The notes under the pieces: generated by a model | The model's database searches: none | What the model saw: only the letters and a program-made list of their open reading frames with translations | What the model was told of the DNA's origin: nothing | In this document: piece after piece, positions 16,209 through 25,088 of the stretch | Layout of the letters: each line of letters opens with the position of its first letter | How positions within the stretch are numbered: position 1 is the first letter of the stretch | Position numbers and translations under genes: made by a program | Source: an uncultured Clostridia bacterium | GTDB lineage: Bacteria; Bacillota; Clostridia; Oscillospirales; Acutalibacteraceae | Assembly: GCA_938034875.1 (NCBI GenBank) | Contig: CALHND010000005.1 | Location: 227,484-291,483 of the forward strand | Direction: 5' to 3' | Length of the DNA: 64,000 bases

Positions 16209-16727
16209 ATGGATGAATCTAAATGGTATGTTGTCCATACCTATTCGGGTTACGAGAACAAGGTAGCGCAAAACCTTGAAAAACTTGTAGAAAACCGAAA
16301 TATGCAGGATGTCATTTTTGACATTAAGGTGCCGACGGAAACGGTTACCGAAATCAAAGAGGACAAAAAGCATGAATACGAACGCAAGGTTTTCCCCGGT
16401 TATGTGCTCATAAAAATGATCGTCACAGACGATTCATGGTTTGTTGTGCGCAATATCCGCGGAGTCACCGGCTTTGTCGGACCTTCGTCCAACCCCGTGC
16501 CCCTCAATGACGACGAAGTTGCCGCTCTCGGTATTGAGAAGCGTGTAATTGAAGTCGGTTACAGTGTCTCAGACAATGTTCGCATTGTCGATGGACCTCT
16601 CGAAAGTTTCGAGGGTGTAGTTGAGGAACTTGACACAAACAAAAACTATGTCAAGGTTAGAATTTCAATGTTCGGCCGCGAAACTCCTGTTGAATTGGAG
16701 CTTGACCAGGTCGAACGGTTAGACTGA
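16209..16727 (+). CDS. nusG: Transcription termination/antitermination factor NusG
   Basis: A 172-residue NusG. The N-terminal NGN domain opens WYVVHTYSGYENKVAQNL and includes VFPGYVLIKM and VRNIRGVTGFVG, the RNA-polymerase clamp-binding surface; the C-terminal KOW domain holds VRIVDGPLESFEGVV. The start at 16209 has GGAGG seven bases upstream. Position after secE and before rplK is standard. Confidence 0.97.
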   Translation: MDESKWYVVHTYSGYENKVAQNLEKLVENRNMQDVIFDIKVPTETVTEIKEDKKHEYERKVFPGYVLIKMIVTDDSWFVVRNIRGVTGFVGPSSNPVPLNDDEVAALGIEKRVIEVGYSVSDNVRIVDGPLESFEGVVEELDTNKNYVKVRISMFGRETPVELELDQVERLD

Positions 16728-16765
16728 TCGATAGTCTGACAGATACTGCTATTTAGCGGTATTAT

Positions 16766-16854
16766 CCGCTTGACGCGTGGGAGGGCAGCACCGCGATTTT
16801 TCGCGGAAATGAGAGCTGTACCGCCATACCACAATATTTCGGAGGTGTTCAACA
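16766..16854 (+). promoter_or_regulatory. rplK leader with candidate L1-type operator
   Basis: The 127-base gap before rplK holds GCGTGGGAGG, a stable stem (CCGCGATTTTTCGCGG) and ACCGCCATACCAC. The same GTGGGAGG ... CCAC pattern recurs before rplA, which is consistent with L1 binding its own operon mRNA. This is inference from position and motif. Confidence 0.45.
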
Positions 16855-17280
16855 ATGGCTCAAAAAGTCGTTGGTTATATCAAACTTCAAATTCCTGCAG
16901 GCAAGGCCACTCCGGCCCCACCTGTTGGTCCGGCGCTCGGACAGCACGGTGTTAACATTATGGCGTTCACTAAGGAATTCAATGAACGTACAAAGAACGA
17001 TGTAGGACTCATCATCCCTGTCGTTATTACGGTTTATGCAGACCGTTCGTTCTCGTTCATCACGAAGACCCCGCCCGCCGCTGTTCTTATCAAAAAGGCT
17101 TGCGGTATTGAAAGCGGTTCTGGCGTGCCGAACAAGACAAAGGTCGCTAAAATCACCAGCGAGCAGGTAAGAAAAATTGCTGAGACAAAAATGCCTGACC
17201 TTAATGCTGCTACCATCGAGACCGCTATGAGCATGGTCGCTGGTACTGCAAGAAGCATGGGTATTGAAGTCGTAGACTAA
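16855..17280 (+). CDS. rplK: 50S ribosomal protein L11
   Basis: A 141-residue L11 of normal length, the GTPase-centre protein binding 23S rRNA. The N-terminal domain reads VVGYIKLQIPAGKATPAPPVGPALGQ-like (prolines that flex the stalk base), followed by GVNIMAFTKEFN and the RNA-binding C-terminal domain ending in GTARSMGIEV. CGGAGGTG precedes the ATG. Confidence 0.98.
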   Translation: MAQKVVGYIKLQIPAGKATPAPPVGPALGQHGVNIMAFTKEFNERTKNDVGLIIPVVITVYADRSFSFITKTPPAAVLIKKACGIESGSGVPNKTKVAKITSEQVRKIAETKMPDLNAATIETAMSMVAGTARSMGIEVVD

Positions 17281-17299
17281 TATTTATCTGCTCCCGGGC

Positions 17300-17352
17300 T
17301 TCAATCCCGGGTGGGAGGAAAATTCCGATTTAACCACTCTATTGGGAGGTCA
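17300..17352 (+). promoter_or_regulatory. rplA leader with second candidate L1-type operator
   Basis: CCCGGGTGGGAGG followed by CCGATTTAACCAC repeats the motif seen before rplK, 50 bases before the rplA start, where GGGAGG serves as the ribosome site. Confidence 0.4.
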
Positions 17353-17360
17353 CATTTAAT

Positions 17361-18056
17361 ATGAAACATGGTAAAAAATATACCGACAGCGTTAAACTTG
17401 TCGAAAAAACAAAACTTTATGATGTAAGCGAGGCTATGGACCTTGCCGTTAAAACCAAAACAGCTAAGTTTGACGAAACTGTTGAAGTTCATGTTCGTCT
17501 GGGCGTTGACTCACGCCACGCTGACCAGCAGGTTCGCGGCGCTGTAGTTCTCCCCAACGGCACAGGCAAGGATGTTCGCATCCTCGTTATCGCTAAGGGC
17601 GACAATGTACAGAAGGCACTTGACGCAGGTGCTGACTATGCAGGTTCCGACGATTATGTTGCAAAAATCCAGAACGAAAACTGGCTTGACTTTGATGTTG
17701 TTATCGCTACACCTGACATGATGGGTGTTGTAGGCCGTCTTGGTAAGGTTCTTGGTCCGCGTGGACTTATGCCTACTCCTAAGGCCGGCACAGTTACTCC
17801 TGATGTCGCTAAGGCTGTTGAAGAAGCTAAGGCTGGTAAGATTGAGTACCGCCTTGACAAAACAAACATCATTCACTGCCCGATTGGTAAAGTTTCCTTT
17901 GGTGCTGATAAGCTTAAAGAGAACTTTGACACACTGCTTAGCGCTATCATTAAGGCTAAGCCGGCAGCTTCTAAGGGTCAATATGTAAAGTCCTGTGTTG
18001 TTGCAAACACAATGGGCCCCGGAATCAAAATTAACCCCTCTAAGATCGAGGGCTAA
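17361..18056 (+). CDS. rplA: 50S ribosomal protein L1
   Basis: A 231-residue L1, the E-site stalk protein and usual autorepressor of the L11-L1 operon. VRLGVDSRHADQQVRGAVVLPNG-type sequence, MMGVVGRLGKVLGPRGLMP and the C-terminal SSCVVANTMGPGIK-like strand are all family features. The gene is preceded by GGGAGGTC. It closes the first transcription unit; a new promoter follows within 25 bases. Confidence 0.98.
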   Translation: MKHGKKYTDSVKLVEKTKLYDVSEAMDLAVKTKTAKFDETVEVHVRLGVDSRHADQQVRGAVVLPNGTGKDVRILVIAKGDNVQKALDAGADYAGSDDYVAKIQNENWLDFDVVIATPDMMGVVGRLGKVLGPRGLMPTPKAGTVTPDVAKAVEEAKAGKIEYRLDKTNIIHCPIGKVSFGADKLKENFDTLLSAIIKAKPAASKGQYVKSCVVANTMGPGIKINPSKIEG

Positions 18057-18074
18057 TTAAAATTTAAAAAAATA

Positions 18075-18103
18075 TTGACAGACCGCAAGGTTTGTGATAT
18101 TAT
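18075..18103 (+). promoter_or_regulatory. Sigma-A promoter for rplJ-rplL
   Basis: TTGACA (18075-18080), a 17-base spacer and TATTAT (18098-18103). Confidence 0.85.
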
Positions 18104-18109
18104 AACCAT

Positions 18110-18276
18110 GCTGTTCTTGACCTGAGACAGCAGGTGCCGCTTATTTTAAGTGGTTTAATGGACTGTTTTCAGTCCGCCTGCCGAGGGATGGATTTCAAAT
18201 TTAGATTTTCGGCGCATTGCCGTTTGTTTTGATTTGCAAATGCCTGTCACCTCGTCGGGGACAGGCGTTTTTATTT
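18110..18276 (+). ncRNA. Ribosomal protein L10 leader with attenuator
   Basis: The long leader contains GACAGCAGGTGCC paired across to GCCTGCCGAGGGA with an internal TGGACTGTTTTCAGTCC stem, the layout of the Firmicutes L10 leader bound by L10(L12)4. A terminator hairpin follows: GCCTGTC (18242-18248) with GGACAGGC (18259-18266) and a T-rich tail. It likely shuts down rplJL when L10 is in excess. Confidence 0.75.
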
Positions 18277-18294
18277 ACCGGAGGTGAAACCAAA

Positions 18295-18810
18295 GTGCCA
18301 AGCGAAAAAGTTTTACAAGCTAAAAAACAGCAAGTTGTCGAGTTAAAAGAAAGACTCGGAGTAGCTGTTGCAGGCGTTCTTGTTAATTACAGCGGTATCA
18401 GCGTTGCTGACGATACAAAGCTCCGTAAAGAGCTGCGTGAAAACGGTGTCAAATACTCTGTCGTAAAGAACTCCCTGTTAAGCATAGCTGTTGACGGTAC
18501 TCCGCTCAGCGGATTGACAGAAGTCCTTAACGGAACAACTGCTATCGCCACCAGCACCGATGACTACACATCGGCTGCTCGTATCCTCAGCAAATATGCT
18601 GAGTCGAGCAACACATTTTCTGTAAAGAGCGGCTTCCTTGACGGAGAAGTCATTAGCCTTGAAAAAATCGAAGCTCTTGCTAAGCTTCCGTCCAGAGAGA
18701 TTCTCCTTGCAACCGTTTGCAACGTATTCAACGCTCCTATCGCATCCTTTGCCCGCGTTGTTCAGGCAATTGTGGATAAGAATGGTGAAGCTGCACCCGC
18801 CGCTGAATAA
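18295..18810 (+). CDS. rplJ: 50S ribosomal protein L10
   Basis: A 171-residue L10, the base of the ribosomal stalk that anchors L7/L12 dimers. The GTG start at 18295 has GGAGGTG eight bases upstream and begins PSEKVLQAKKQQVVELKERL; an upstream ATG at 18217 lies inside the leader and terminator and is not used. VAGVLVNYSGISVADDTKLRK-type sequence and VVKNSLL are family features, and the C-terminal helix that binds L7/L12 is present. Confidence 0.96.
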   Translation: MPSEKVLQAKKQQVVELKERLGVAVAGVLVNYSGISVADDTKLRKELRENGVKYSVVKNSLLSIAVDGTPLSGLTEVLNGTTAIATSTDDYTSAARILSKYAESSNTFSVKSGFLDGEVISLEKIEALAKLPSREILLATVCNVFNAPIASFARVVQAIVDKNGEAAPAAE

Positions 18811-18860
18811 TAGCGGAACATTAAATTTTAAAACAAAACAAATTTTGGAGGTAAGTTAAA

Positions 18861-19235
18861 ATGGCATCTGAAAAAATCACTGCTATTATTGAAGAACTTA
18901 AGGTTCTTTCTGTTCTTGAGCTTTCTGAGCTCGTTAAAGCTGTAGAAGAGGAATTTGGCGTATCTGCCGCTGCTGCTGTTGCAGTTGCTGCTCCTACTGC
19001 TGGCGCTGCCGCTGCTGAAGAGCAGACTGAGTTTGACGTAATCCTTGCTGAAGTTGGCCCGAACAAGATGCAGGTCATTAAAGCTGTTAAGGATCTTGCT
19101 GGTCTCGGCCTTGCTGAAGCTAAGGCTTTCGTAGACGCTGCTCCTAAGACTCTTAAAGAAGCTGTATCCAAGGATGAGGCTGATTCCATGAAGGCTAAAC
19201 TTGAAGAAGTTGGCGCAAAGATTGAGATTAAGTAA
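18861..19235 (+). CDS. rplL: 50S ribosomal protein L7/L12
   Basis: A 124-residue L7/L12: N-terminal dimerisation helix pair (residues 1-35), an Ala-rich flexible hinge (about 36-52), and the compact C-terminal factor-binding domain with EFDVILAEVGPNKMQVIK and GLGLAEAKAFVDAAPKTLKE. TTGGAGG precedes the ATG. Many Firmicutes have rpoB next; here two terminators close the unit. Confidence 0.98.
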   Translation: MASEKITAIIEELKVLSVLELSELVKAVEEEFGVSAAAAVAVAAPTAGAAAAEEQTEFDVILAEVGPNKMQVIKAVKDLAGLGLAEAKAFVDAAPKTLKEAVSKDEADSMKAKLEEVGAKIEIK

Positions 19236-19268
19236 TTTACTTAAATCAAACTAAATAAAAACGCGACA

Positions 19269-19332
19269 AAAAGCACCGTACGTTCTTCGTACGGTGCTTT
19301 TATTTTTAAGCTCCTTTTCGGGGGCTTTTTTA
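19269..19332 (+). terminator. Tandem intrinsic terminators after rplL
   Basis: The first hairpin pairs AAAAGCACCGTACG (19269-19282) with its exact complement (19288-19301) across TTCTT. A second, AAGCTCC/GGGGGCTT with six T, follows at about 19308-19331. Confidence 0.9.
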
Positions 19333-19342
19333 TTTTCACGGC

Positions 19343-19570
19343 TTAGGTGGGATTTTCGGCAAGATTCAAAGCACCGTACAAATATTCCTTGGCCTCATTA
19401 ATCCAGCCGCCGATATCGTCTGCAAATGACGACACAGTCACCTCAATAGTAGAACGATAATGTGTACCTATAATGCGTCCGTACATGAACGAGCCGACAA
19501 TAATCATAGCGCAAGCAACGGTTATAACAATAGCCGAAACAGCACGATTTATAATCGATCTGCCAAACAT
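19343..19570 (-). CDS. Small single-helix membrane protein
   Basis: A 75-residue protein. Residues ~8-30 form one membrane helix (IINRAVSAIVITVACAMIIV), followed by a polar ~45-residue domain with a WINEAKEYLYGAL helix. AAAGGATG lies before the ATG, which supports it as real. Family not recognised. It is convergent with rplL, separated by the terminators. Confidence 0.6.
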   Translation of the reverse strand: MFGRSIINRAVSAIVITVACAMIIVGSFMYGRIIGTHYRSTIEVTVSSFADDIGGWINEAKEYLYGALNLAENPT

Positions 19571-19690
19571 TCATTTCATCCTTTCGGCTTAAATTTCACA
19601 TACTATTCTATTATACCTAAAAATTGTCCTTTGTCGATAAAAAAAGCAATGTTCCATTATTTTTCAAAGCCTATTTTTTCTTAAAAACGG

Positions 19691-19719
19691 TTGTGCTAAA
19701 AGTGTAAATGGTGTATAAT
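19691..19719 (+). promoter_or_regulatory. Promoter for cysteine desulfurase-thiI
   Basis: TTGTGC (19691-19696), a 17-base spacer and TATAAT (19714-19719). Confidence 0.7.
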
Positions 19720-19758
19720 CATATAATGTAGTATTATATCTTGAAGAGGTGCGTTTTT

Positions 19759-20895
19759 TTGATTCATTATCTCGATAATAGCGCGACGACGCCCCTTTGT
19801 CAAGAGGCGATAAGTCGCATGACCGACTATATGAAAAACGATTTTGGAAACCCTTCGTCTCTGCACATGCTCGGAATTGAGGCTCAAATAAAATTAGAAA
19901 AATGCCGTGAGATTGTGGCGGACAAACTTGCCTGCGACAAACGAGAGCTGTATTTTACCTCATGTGGCAGTGAAAGCAATAACACCGCCATTTTTGGAGC
20001 TGTACGTGCAAAACGCCGAGATGGCAAGCGCATTGTAACCACCGCAATTGAGCATCATTCAGTCCTGAATTGCATGAAGCAGCTTGAAGAAGACGGATAT
20101 GAAGTGATTTACTTAATGCCTGATTCCGACGGTCACATTTCTGAAGAAAAGATTGCATCCGCTGTCACTTCCGATACAATTTTGGTAAGCATGATGGCTG
20201 TAAACAACGAAACCGGTTCCAAAATGCCGATAAACTCCGTTTATCGAGCTGTAAGGGCGGCAAACAGCAACGCTCTGATACACATTGATGCCGTGCAAGC
20301 TTTTTGCAAAATTGACGTTTCACCTGATAAAATCCACGCTGACCTTATGACAATCAGCGCACACAAAATACACGGGCCAAAAGGTATTGGCGCAATCTAC
20401 ATTCGCAAGGGTGTACGTATACTGCCGCACATAGTTGGCGGAGGACAAGAGCGCGGCATTCGCTCCGGCACCGAATCAACCATACTTGCGGAAGGATTTG
20501 CTGCGGCTGTTTTGGCAATGCCCGATTACAAACATTCGCTGAGCTACGTCGAGGCTCTTAACAGCAATTTGCGAAAGCAGCTTGCGGACATAGACGACAT
20601 TACAATAAATTCACCCCACGACGCTCTGCCATATGTGCTTAACTTTTCATGTGACGGCATTCGCTCGGAAACCATGCTGCACCATTTGGAACGCAGCGGC
20701 GTATATATTTCAAGCGGATCAGCTTGTGCAAAGGGAGAAAAAAGCCACGTCCTTAAAGCGCAGGGATTGTCAGACAGTTTACTTGACAGCGCAATTCGGG
20801 TCAGCTTTTCCCGTTTTAACGCTGATGAGGATGTTGAAGCGCTGGTTTGCGGAATAAAAGACGGACTAAATAAACTTACACGGAGTAAAAGATGA
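19759..20895 (+). CDS. Cysteine desulfurase (NifS/IscS-like)
   Basis: A 378-residue PLP enzyme that strips sulfur from cysteine. The start is a TTG at 19759 with GAGGTG eight bases upstream, giving the usual N-terminus MIHYLDNSATTPL. The PLP lysine is in ISAHKIHGPKG (near 203) and the active Cys in SSGSACAKGEKSH (near 322). HIDAVQAFCKIDV is the cofactor-contact strand. The stop overlaps the thiI start as ATGA, so it probably serves as the dedicated sulfur donor for 4-thiouridine formation, as NifZ does in Bacillus. Confidence 0.95.
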   Translation: MIHYLDNSATTPLCQEAISRMTDYMKNDFGNPSSLHMLGIEAQIKLEKCREIVADKLACDKRELYFTSCGSESNNTAIFGAVRAKRRDGKRIVTTAIEHHSVLNCMKQLEEDGYEVIYLMPDSDGHISEEKIASAVTSDTILVSMMAVNNETGSKMPINSVYRAVRAANSNALIHIDAVQAFCKIDVSPDKIHADLMTISAHKIHGPKGIGAIYIRKGVRILPHIVGGGQERGIRSGTESTILAEGFAAAVLAMPDYKHSLSYVEALNSNLRKQLADIDDITINSPHDALPYVLNFSCDGIRSETMLHHLERSGVYISSGSACAKGEKSHVLKAQGLSDSLLDSAIRVSFSRFNADEDVEALVCGIKDGLNKLTRSKR

Positions 20896-22061
20896 AAGAA
20901 GTTATACTAATAAAAAACGGCGAAATCGTTTTAAAAGGATTAAACCGCAGCAGTTTCGAAGATGTTATGATAAAAAATCTGCGCCGCGCAATCAAGCCTT
21001 ATGGCTCAGCAAAAATATCAAAGGCGCAGTCCACAATATATGTTGAACCGTCAGACGACGATTTTAATTTTGACCACGCACTTGAGCGTGTTAAACGCGT
21101 ATTCGGCATTGCCGGATTTTCTCGTGCGCTTCAATGCGAAAAGAGCATGGACGATATACTTGCAAACGGCGTGCCTTACCTTGCCGATGCACTCGCCGAT
21201 GTTCGCACATTTAAAGTTGAGGCAAAGCGCGCAGATAAGCGCTTTCCTGTCAAATCGCCCGAGATTTCAGCCGAAATGGGTGGCAAACTGTTAGAAGCTT
21301 ATCCGCATTTGCGAGTTGATGTTAAAAATCCGCAAATAGTCGTAAATGTTGAGGTACGCGATTTTGGTGCATATGTCCACGCAGGTCAAATTCAAGGTGC
21401 GGGTGGCATGCCCACCGGTACTGGCGGCAGAGCAGCAATCCTTATTTCCGGCGGAATTGACTCCCCCGTTGCCGCATGGATGATGGCAAAAAGAGGCATT
21501 GAGCTTACTGCCATACATTTTGCATCACCGCCGTACACTTCGCTGCGCGCCGAAATGAAGGTAAAGGAGCTGCTTGGCAAAGTTGCCGGCTACTGCGGTG
21601 CAATAAAACTTGGAATTGTACCGTTTACCGAAATACAGGAGCAAATCAGCAAGGAATGTCCTGAGGATTATTTCACTCTGATCATGCGTCGGTTTATGAT
21701 GACAATAGCAAACCGACTTGCGCGCCAAAATGATTGCTACGCACTTATTACCGGCGAAAGCGTCGGTCAAGTTGCAAGCCAAACAATTCACGCGCTGGCC
21801 GTTACCGATGCCGTTACCGATATGCCTGTTTTCCGTCCATGCATTGGAATGGATAAAGAGGAAATAATTACGATATCTCGCAAAATTGATACATTTGACA
21901 TTTCGGTACAGCCGTATGAAGACTGCTGCACCGTATTCACACCAAAGCACCCACGCACTCGGCCGACCGCTGAAGCGGTTAAAGCAGCCGAAGCTCCTCT
22001 TGATTTTGAGCAGCTTGTAGAGCGTGCGGTTGCAGGCACCACATTTGAGTGGATAAAGTAA
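20892..22061 (+). CDS. thiI: tRNA 4-thiouridine synthase ThiI (short form)
   Basis: A 389-residue ThiI with ferredoxin-like and THUMP domains (residues ~1-170) that bind tRNA, then the adenylating PP-loop domain with ISGGIDSPVAAWMMAKRG near residue 190. It lacks the rhodanese domain of enterobacterial ThiI, as in most Firmicutes, so it should receive sulfur directly from the coupled cysteine desulfurase. It makes s4U at position 8 of tRNAs and can feed thiamin synthesis. ATGA overlap with the upstream gene. Confidence 0.95.
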   Translation: MKEVILIKNGEIVLKGLNRSSFEDVMIKNLRRAIKPYGSAKISKAQSTIYVEPSDDDFNFDHALERVKRVFGIAGFSRALQCEKSMDDILANGVPYLADALADVRTFKVEAKRADKRFPVKSPEISAEMGGKLLEAYPHLRVDVKNPQIVVNVEVRDFGAYVHAGQIQGAGGMPTGTGGRAAILISGGIDSPVAAWMMAKRGIELTAIHFASPPYTSLRAEMKVKELLGKVAGYCGAIKLGIVPFTEIQEQISKECPEDYFTLIMRRFMMTIANRLARQNDCYALITGESVGQVASQTIHALAVTDAVTDMPVFRPCIGMDKEEIITISRKIDTFDISVQPYEDCCTVFTPKHPRTRPTAEAVKAAEAPLDFEQLVERAVAGTTFEWIK

Positions 22062-22081
22062 GCTGAAGGGATGATCGCCGC

Positions 22082-23374
22082 ATGAACGCAGAAATTATTT
22101 CGGTAGGCACAGAGCTTTTGCTCGGCGAGGTTTTGAACACTGATGCACAGCATATTTCACGCTGTCTTGCCACGCTTGGAATTAATTGCTATTACGTTAC
22201 AGCGGTCGGTGATAATCCCAAACGTTTACACTCATGCCTTAATCAGGCTATTAATCGTAGTGACATTGTCATTTTGTCTGGCGGTTTAGGCCCCACAAAC
22301 GACGATATTACCAAAACTGCCGTATGCAAGGAACTGGGTCTTGAGACTTACACCGATGAACGACAGCTCGGCAGGATAAAAGCACATTTTGAACGCGCAA
22401 ACAGAAAAATGACCGAAAACAATACCATGCAAGCTGTTTTGCCCGTAGGTTGTACCATTTTTGACAACGATTTTGGTACTGCTTGCGGATTTGCGGTCGA
22501 GAAAAACGGCAAAATAGTCATTTTATTACCAGGCCCGCCACGCGAACTTAACCCAATGGTTGACAACTTTGTTGTCCCATATCTTGCTAAACTTGCAGGT
22601 GGTGTAATCGTCACACATGACATAAACATTTTTGGTATGGGTGAAGCAAAGATTGCCGAAATGCTTGGCGACATAACCGAATCAACAAGCCCGACAGTTG
22701 CACTGTACTGCGGTGACGCAGAGGTTCGCGCACGAGTTGCCGTACAAGCTAAAGACAATGAATCGGCCGAAAAAATTTGCCAGCCGATGATTGAAAAAAT
22801 TTGCGATATCATGGGCGACTCTGTTTACGGCATTGACGCCGGCAGTTTAGAGGCTACAGTGGTTTCTGCACTAAAAAGCACCGGCAAATCGGTTGCGACT
22901 GCCGAATCGTGCACAGGCGGTCTGTTATCAAAGCGGATCACCGCCATTTCCGGCGCGTCGGATGTATTTGAACTGGGCGTTGTATCCTATTCGGGAAAAA
23001 TTAAAAATCAAGTTCTGGGCGTTGACGCCCATACGATAGAAAAACTGGGCACAGTCAGCGCACCCGTTGCTCGAATGATGGCTGATGGTGTGCGCAAAAT
23101 GGCAAATGCTGATCTTGGAGTCGGAATCACAGGTGTCGCCGGCAGCACATTCGAAGGCAAGCCGACAGGCCTTGTATTTATTGCAGTTACCGACGGTAAA
23201 AAGGTTTATTTGAGGAGGCTGACTGCCGGAAGACAGTCATGCGAGAGAGAATATATAAGACATATTGCTTCATCGAATGCACTTGATATGCTGCGGCGCT
23301 ATCTGTGCAATGACAGCGACTTCTTGTCGAGCGGGTTGTCCGCTGACGAGTCGGACAGAATTTATGAGGTGTGA
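22082..23374 (+). CDS. cinA: CinA: competence/damage-inducible protein, NMN deamidase
   Basis: A 430-residue full-length CinA. The N-terminal MoCF-type domain (residues ~1-170) starts AEIISVGTELLLGEVLNTDA and holds ILSGGLGPTNDDITK and LLPGPPRELNPM; the C-terminal PncC-type amidohydrolase domain (~270-415) has VATAESCTGGLLSKRIT and GITGVAGSTFEGKPTGLV. The family hydrolyses NMN or ADP-ribose in pyridine nucleotide repair. It follows thiI by 20 bases and is five bases before the sortase start. Confidence 0.96.
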   Translation: MNAEIISVGTELLLGEVLNTDAQHISRCLATLGINCYYVTAVGDNPKRLHSCLNQAINRSDIVILSGGLGPTNDDITKTAVCKELGLETYTDERQLGRIKAHFERANRKMTENNTMQAVLPVGCTIFDNDFGTACGFAVEKNGKIVILLPGPPRELNPMVDNFVVPYLAKLAGGVIVTHDINIFGMGEAKIAEMLGDITESTSPTVALYCGDAEVRARVAVQAKDNESAEKICQPMIEKICDIMGDSVYGIDAGSLEATVVSALKSTGKSVATAESCTGGLLSKRITAISGASDVFELGVVSYSGKIKNQVLGVDAHTIEKLGTVSAPVARMMADGVRKMANADLGVGITGVAGSTFEGKPTGLVFIAVTDGKKVYLRRLTAGRQSCEREYIRHIASSNALDMLRRYLCNDSDFLSSGLSADESDRIYEV

Positions 23375-23378
23375 TCAC

Positions 23379-25034
23379 ATGGACAAAAACAAAATGCAGT
23401 TTGACCCGAACAATATCGGCTTTGCCGAGGAAGAGACGACACACGTTCCTGCCGATTCCACTGAAAATGGGAAAAAGCAGAATTCACAGTCTGTAGACAG
23501 CAAAAAATCAGCAAAAGCACTGCCTACCGATATCAATTTTGATGGCCCCATTGAAGAGGCGGAACCCATTACAGAGGCTGAGCCCGTTACAGAGGCTGAG
23601 CCCGTTGCAGAGGCACAGCCTATTGTAGAAGCACAGCCTATTGTAGAAGCACAGCCTATTTCAGAGACTGAGCCGGTTGCAGAAACTGAGCCCGTTGCAG
23701 AGGCTGATCCGGCACAATCTGCCACACCCAACCTTACAGATGAGGGTGCAGCCATAATTGCTGCTGCAAATGCCGCTGCAAGCAAAGTCGATGAAAAGAC
23801 CGACATTGAAAGCACCGAAAACAAGCAGGAGAACGGAAAAAAAGACAGTCTTGGCAAGCGTTTTCTTAAATTCTTTATTCCGTGGAAGGGTGATCCTGCC
23901 CGCGAAATTTTCCGCAAATCCGTATTCCTCGTTGCGCTCGCAGTATTCATCGGTGCGCTTATATATCTTGGCGGATATCTGGGCAACCGCATTACATACG
24001 AAGGTGCACAGCAGCGTGCCGAAGAAATGGTCAATGAGACCGATACAACAAGAGGCGAGGACGGCATTTTAAACAAATACCGTGCCCTATACAATGCTAA
24101 CAATGACTTCCGCGGTTGGTTAGATATTCCCAATACAAATGTTCAAGGCCCAGTTTATCAAACCCTTGACAATTCATACTATATTGACCACAACGGTGAA
24201 AAGAAAGATTCAAACTACGGAGCATTTTTTGCCGATTACAAATGTACATTTTCACCACAAGATAACAGTCAGAACATAACGCTTTACGGTCACCATATGA
24301 GAGACCAAACGATGTTTGCCCAAATCAGAAAATATAAAAACGTTTCATTCTATAAGGAAAACCCAACACTTACATTTGACACCATGTACGGTGCCGGAAC
24401 ATACAAGGTTTTTGCGGCATTTATTACAAACGCTGACCCTGCTGATGATAACGGCTATTTCTTTGACTTTGCGGTACAGGGCTTCATAAATCAAGAGGAT
24501 TTTCTTGCTTGGGTTGAGCAAGTTAGACGCCGCTCATTGATTAATACTACGGTTGATGTAGTCAAAGGCGACGATATACTTACACTCAGCACCTGTACAT
24601 ATGAGCTCGGCACATCAAAGGATATGCGATTTATCGTAATGGCACGCAAGGTTAGAGAGAACGAAAGCGTCACGGTTAATGTTGCCGATGCTAAACAAAA
24701 TTCGTCTCCCCTCTACCCTGCTATTTGGTATGAACGATACGGCTCAAAAAAGCCGACTTTCTCTGACGGTCTTTACACTTGGGGCGAAACCTCATCTCAG
24801 ACTCCAAGCAGGGTTGAGCATGTCGATATTCCCTCCATGTCAAGCGAAGAGTCTTCTTCGGCACCAAGCATTCCGTCATTTACTAACCCATTTTCGAGCA
24901 ACTACACGCCATCTATTGGCAGTAGTTCTAGCGACTTTAACGGCACTGCCACGATCGCGCCTGACCCGTGGGTAACAAGCGCAGAATCGTTTGATTTGCC
25001 GTGGGCTTCATCAGAACCTTATCGCAGCCAGTAA
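23379..25034 (+). CDS. srtB: Class B sortase with acidic N-terminal repeats
   Basis: A 551-residue membrane-bound sortase. Residues 1-175 are cytoplasmic and acidic, with imperfect repeats of TEAEPV and VEAQPI (about 23570-23710). One membrane helix spans ~178-203. The sortase barrel follows with the catalytic His in YGHHMRD (H305), Cys in LSTCTYE (C406) and Arg in DMRFIVMARK (R417), all present, so it should be active outside the cell. A Ser/Pro-rich C-terminal tail of ~100 residues is unusual. Start at 23379 with GAGGTG upstream, five bases after cinA. Its substrate is not evident; the next gene is a catalytically dead relative. Confidence 0.9.
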   Translation: MDKNKMQFDPNNIGFAEEETTHVPADSTENGKKQNSQSVDSKKSAKALPTDINFDGPIEEAEPITEAEPVTEAEPVAEAQPIVEAQPIVEAQPISETEPVAETEPVAEADPAQSATPNLTDEGAAIIAAANAAASKVDEKTDIESTENKQENGKKDSLGKRFLKFFIPWKGDPAREIFRKSVFLVALAVFIGALIYLGGYLGNRITYEGAQQRAEEMVNETDTTRGEDGILNKYRALYNANNDFRGWLDIPNTNVQGPVYQTLDNSYYIDHNGEKKDSNYGAFFADYKCTFSPQDNSQNITLYGHHMRDQTMFAQIRKYKNVSFYKENPTLTFDTMYGAGTYKVFAAFITNADPADDNGYFFDFAVQGFINQEDFLAWVEQVRRRSLINTTVDVVKGDDILTLSTCTYELGTSKDMRFIVMARKVRENESVTVNVADAKQNSSPLYPAIWYERYGSKKPTFSDGLYTWGETSSQTPSRVEHVDIPSMSSEESSSAPSIPSFTNPFSSNYTPSIGSSSSDFNGTATIAPDPWVTSAESFDLPWASSEPYRSQ

Positions 25035-25088
25035 TAAAGCACATAGTTATAAATAGATTTTATCAGAGAAAATGAGGGGCAAAGAAAA

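Noticed and set aside
18217..18294. Upstream ATG extension of L10
   Set aside because: It would translate through the L10 leader and attenuator; the GTG at 18295 has a strong ribosome site and gives the family N-terminus.
21291..22173. Minus-strand open frames inside thiI and cinA
   Set aside because: Shadows of well-supported genes on the plus strand.
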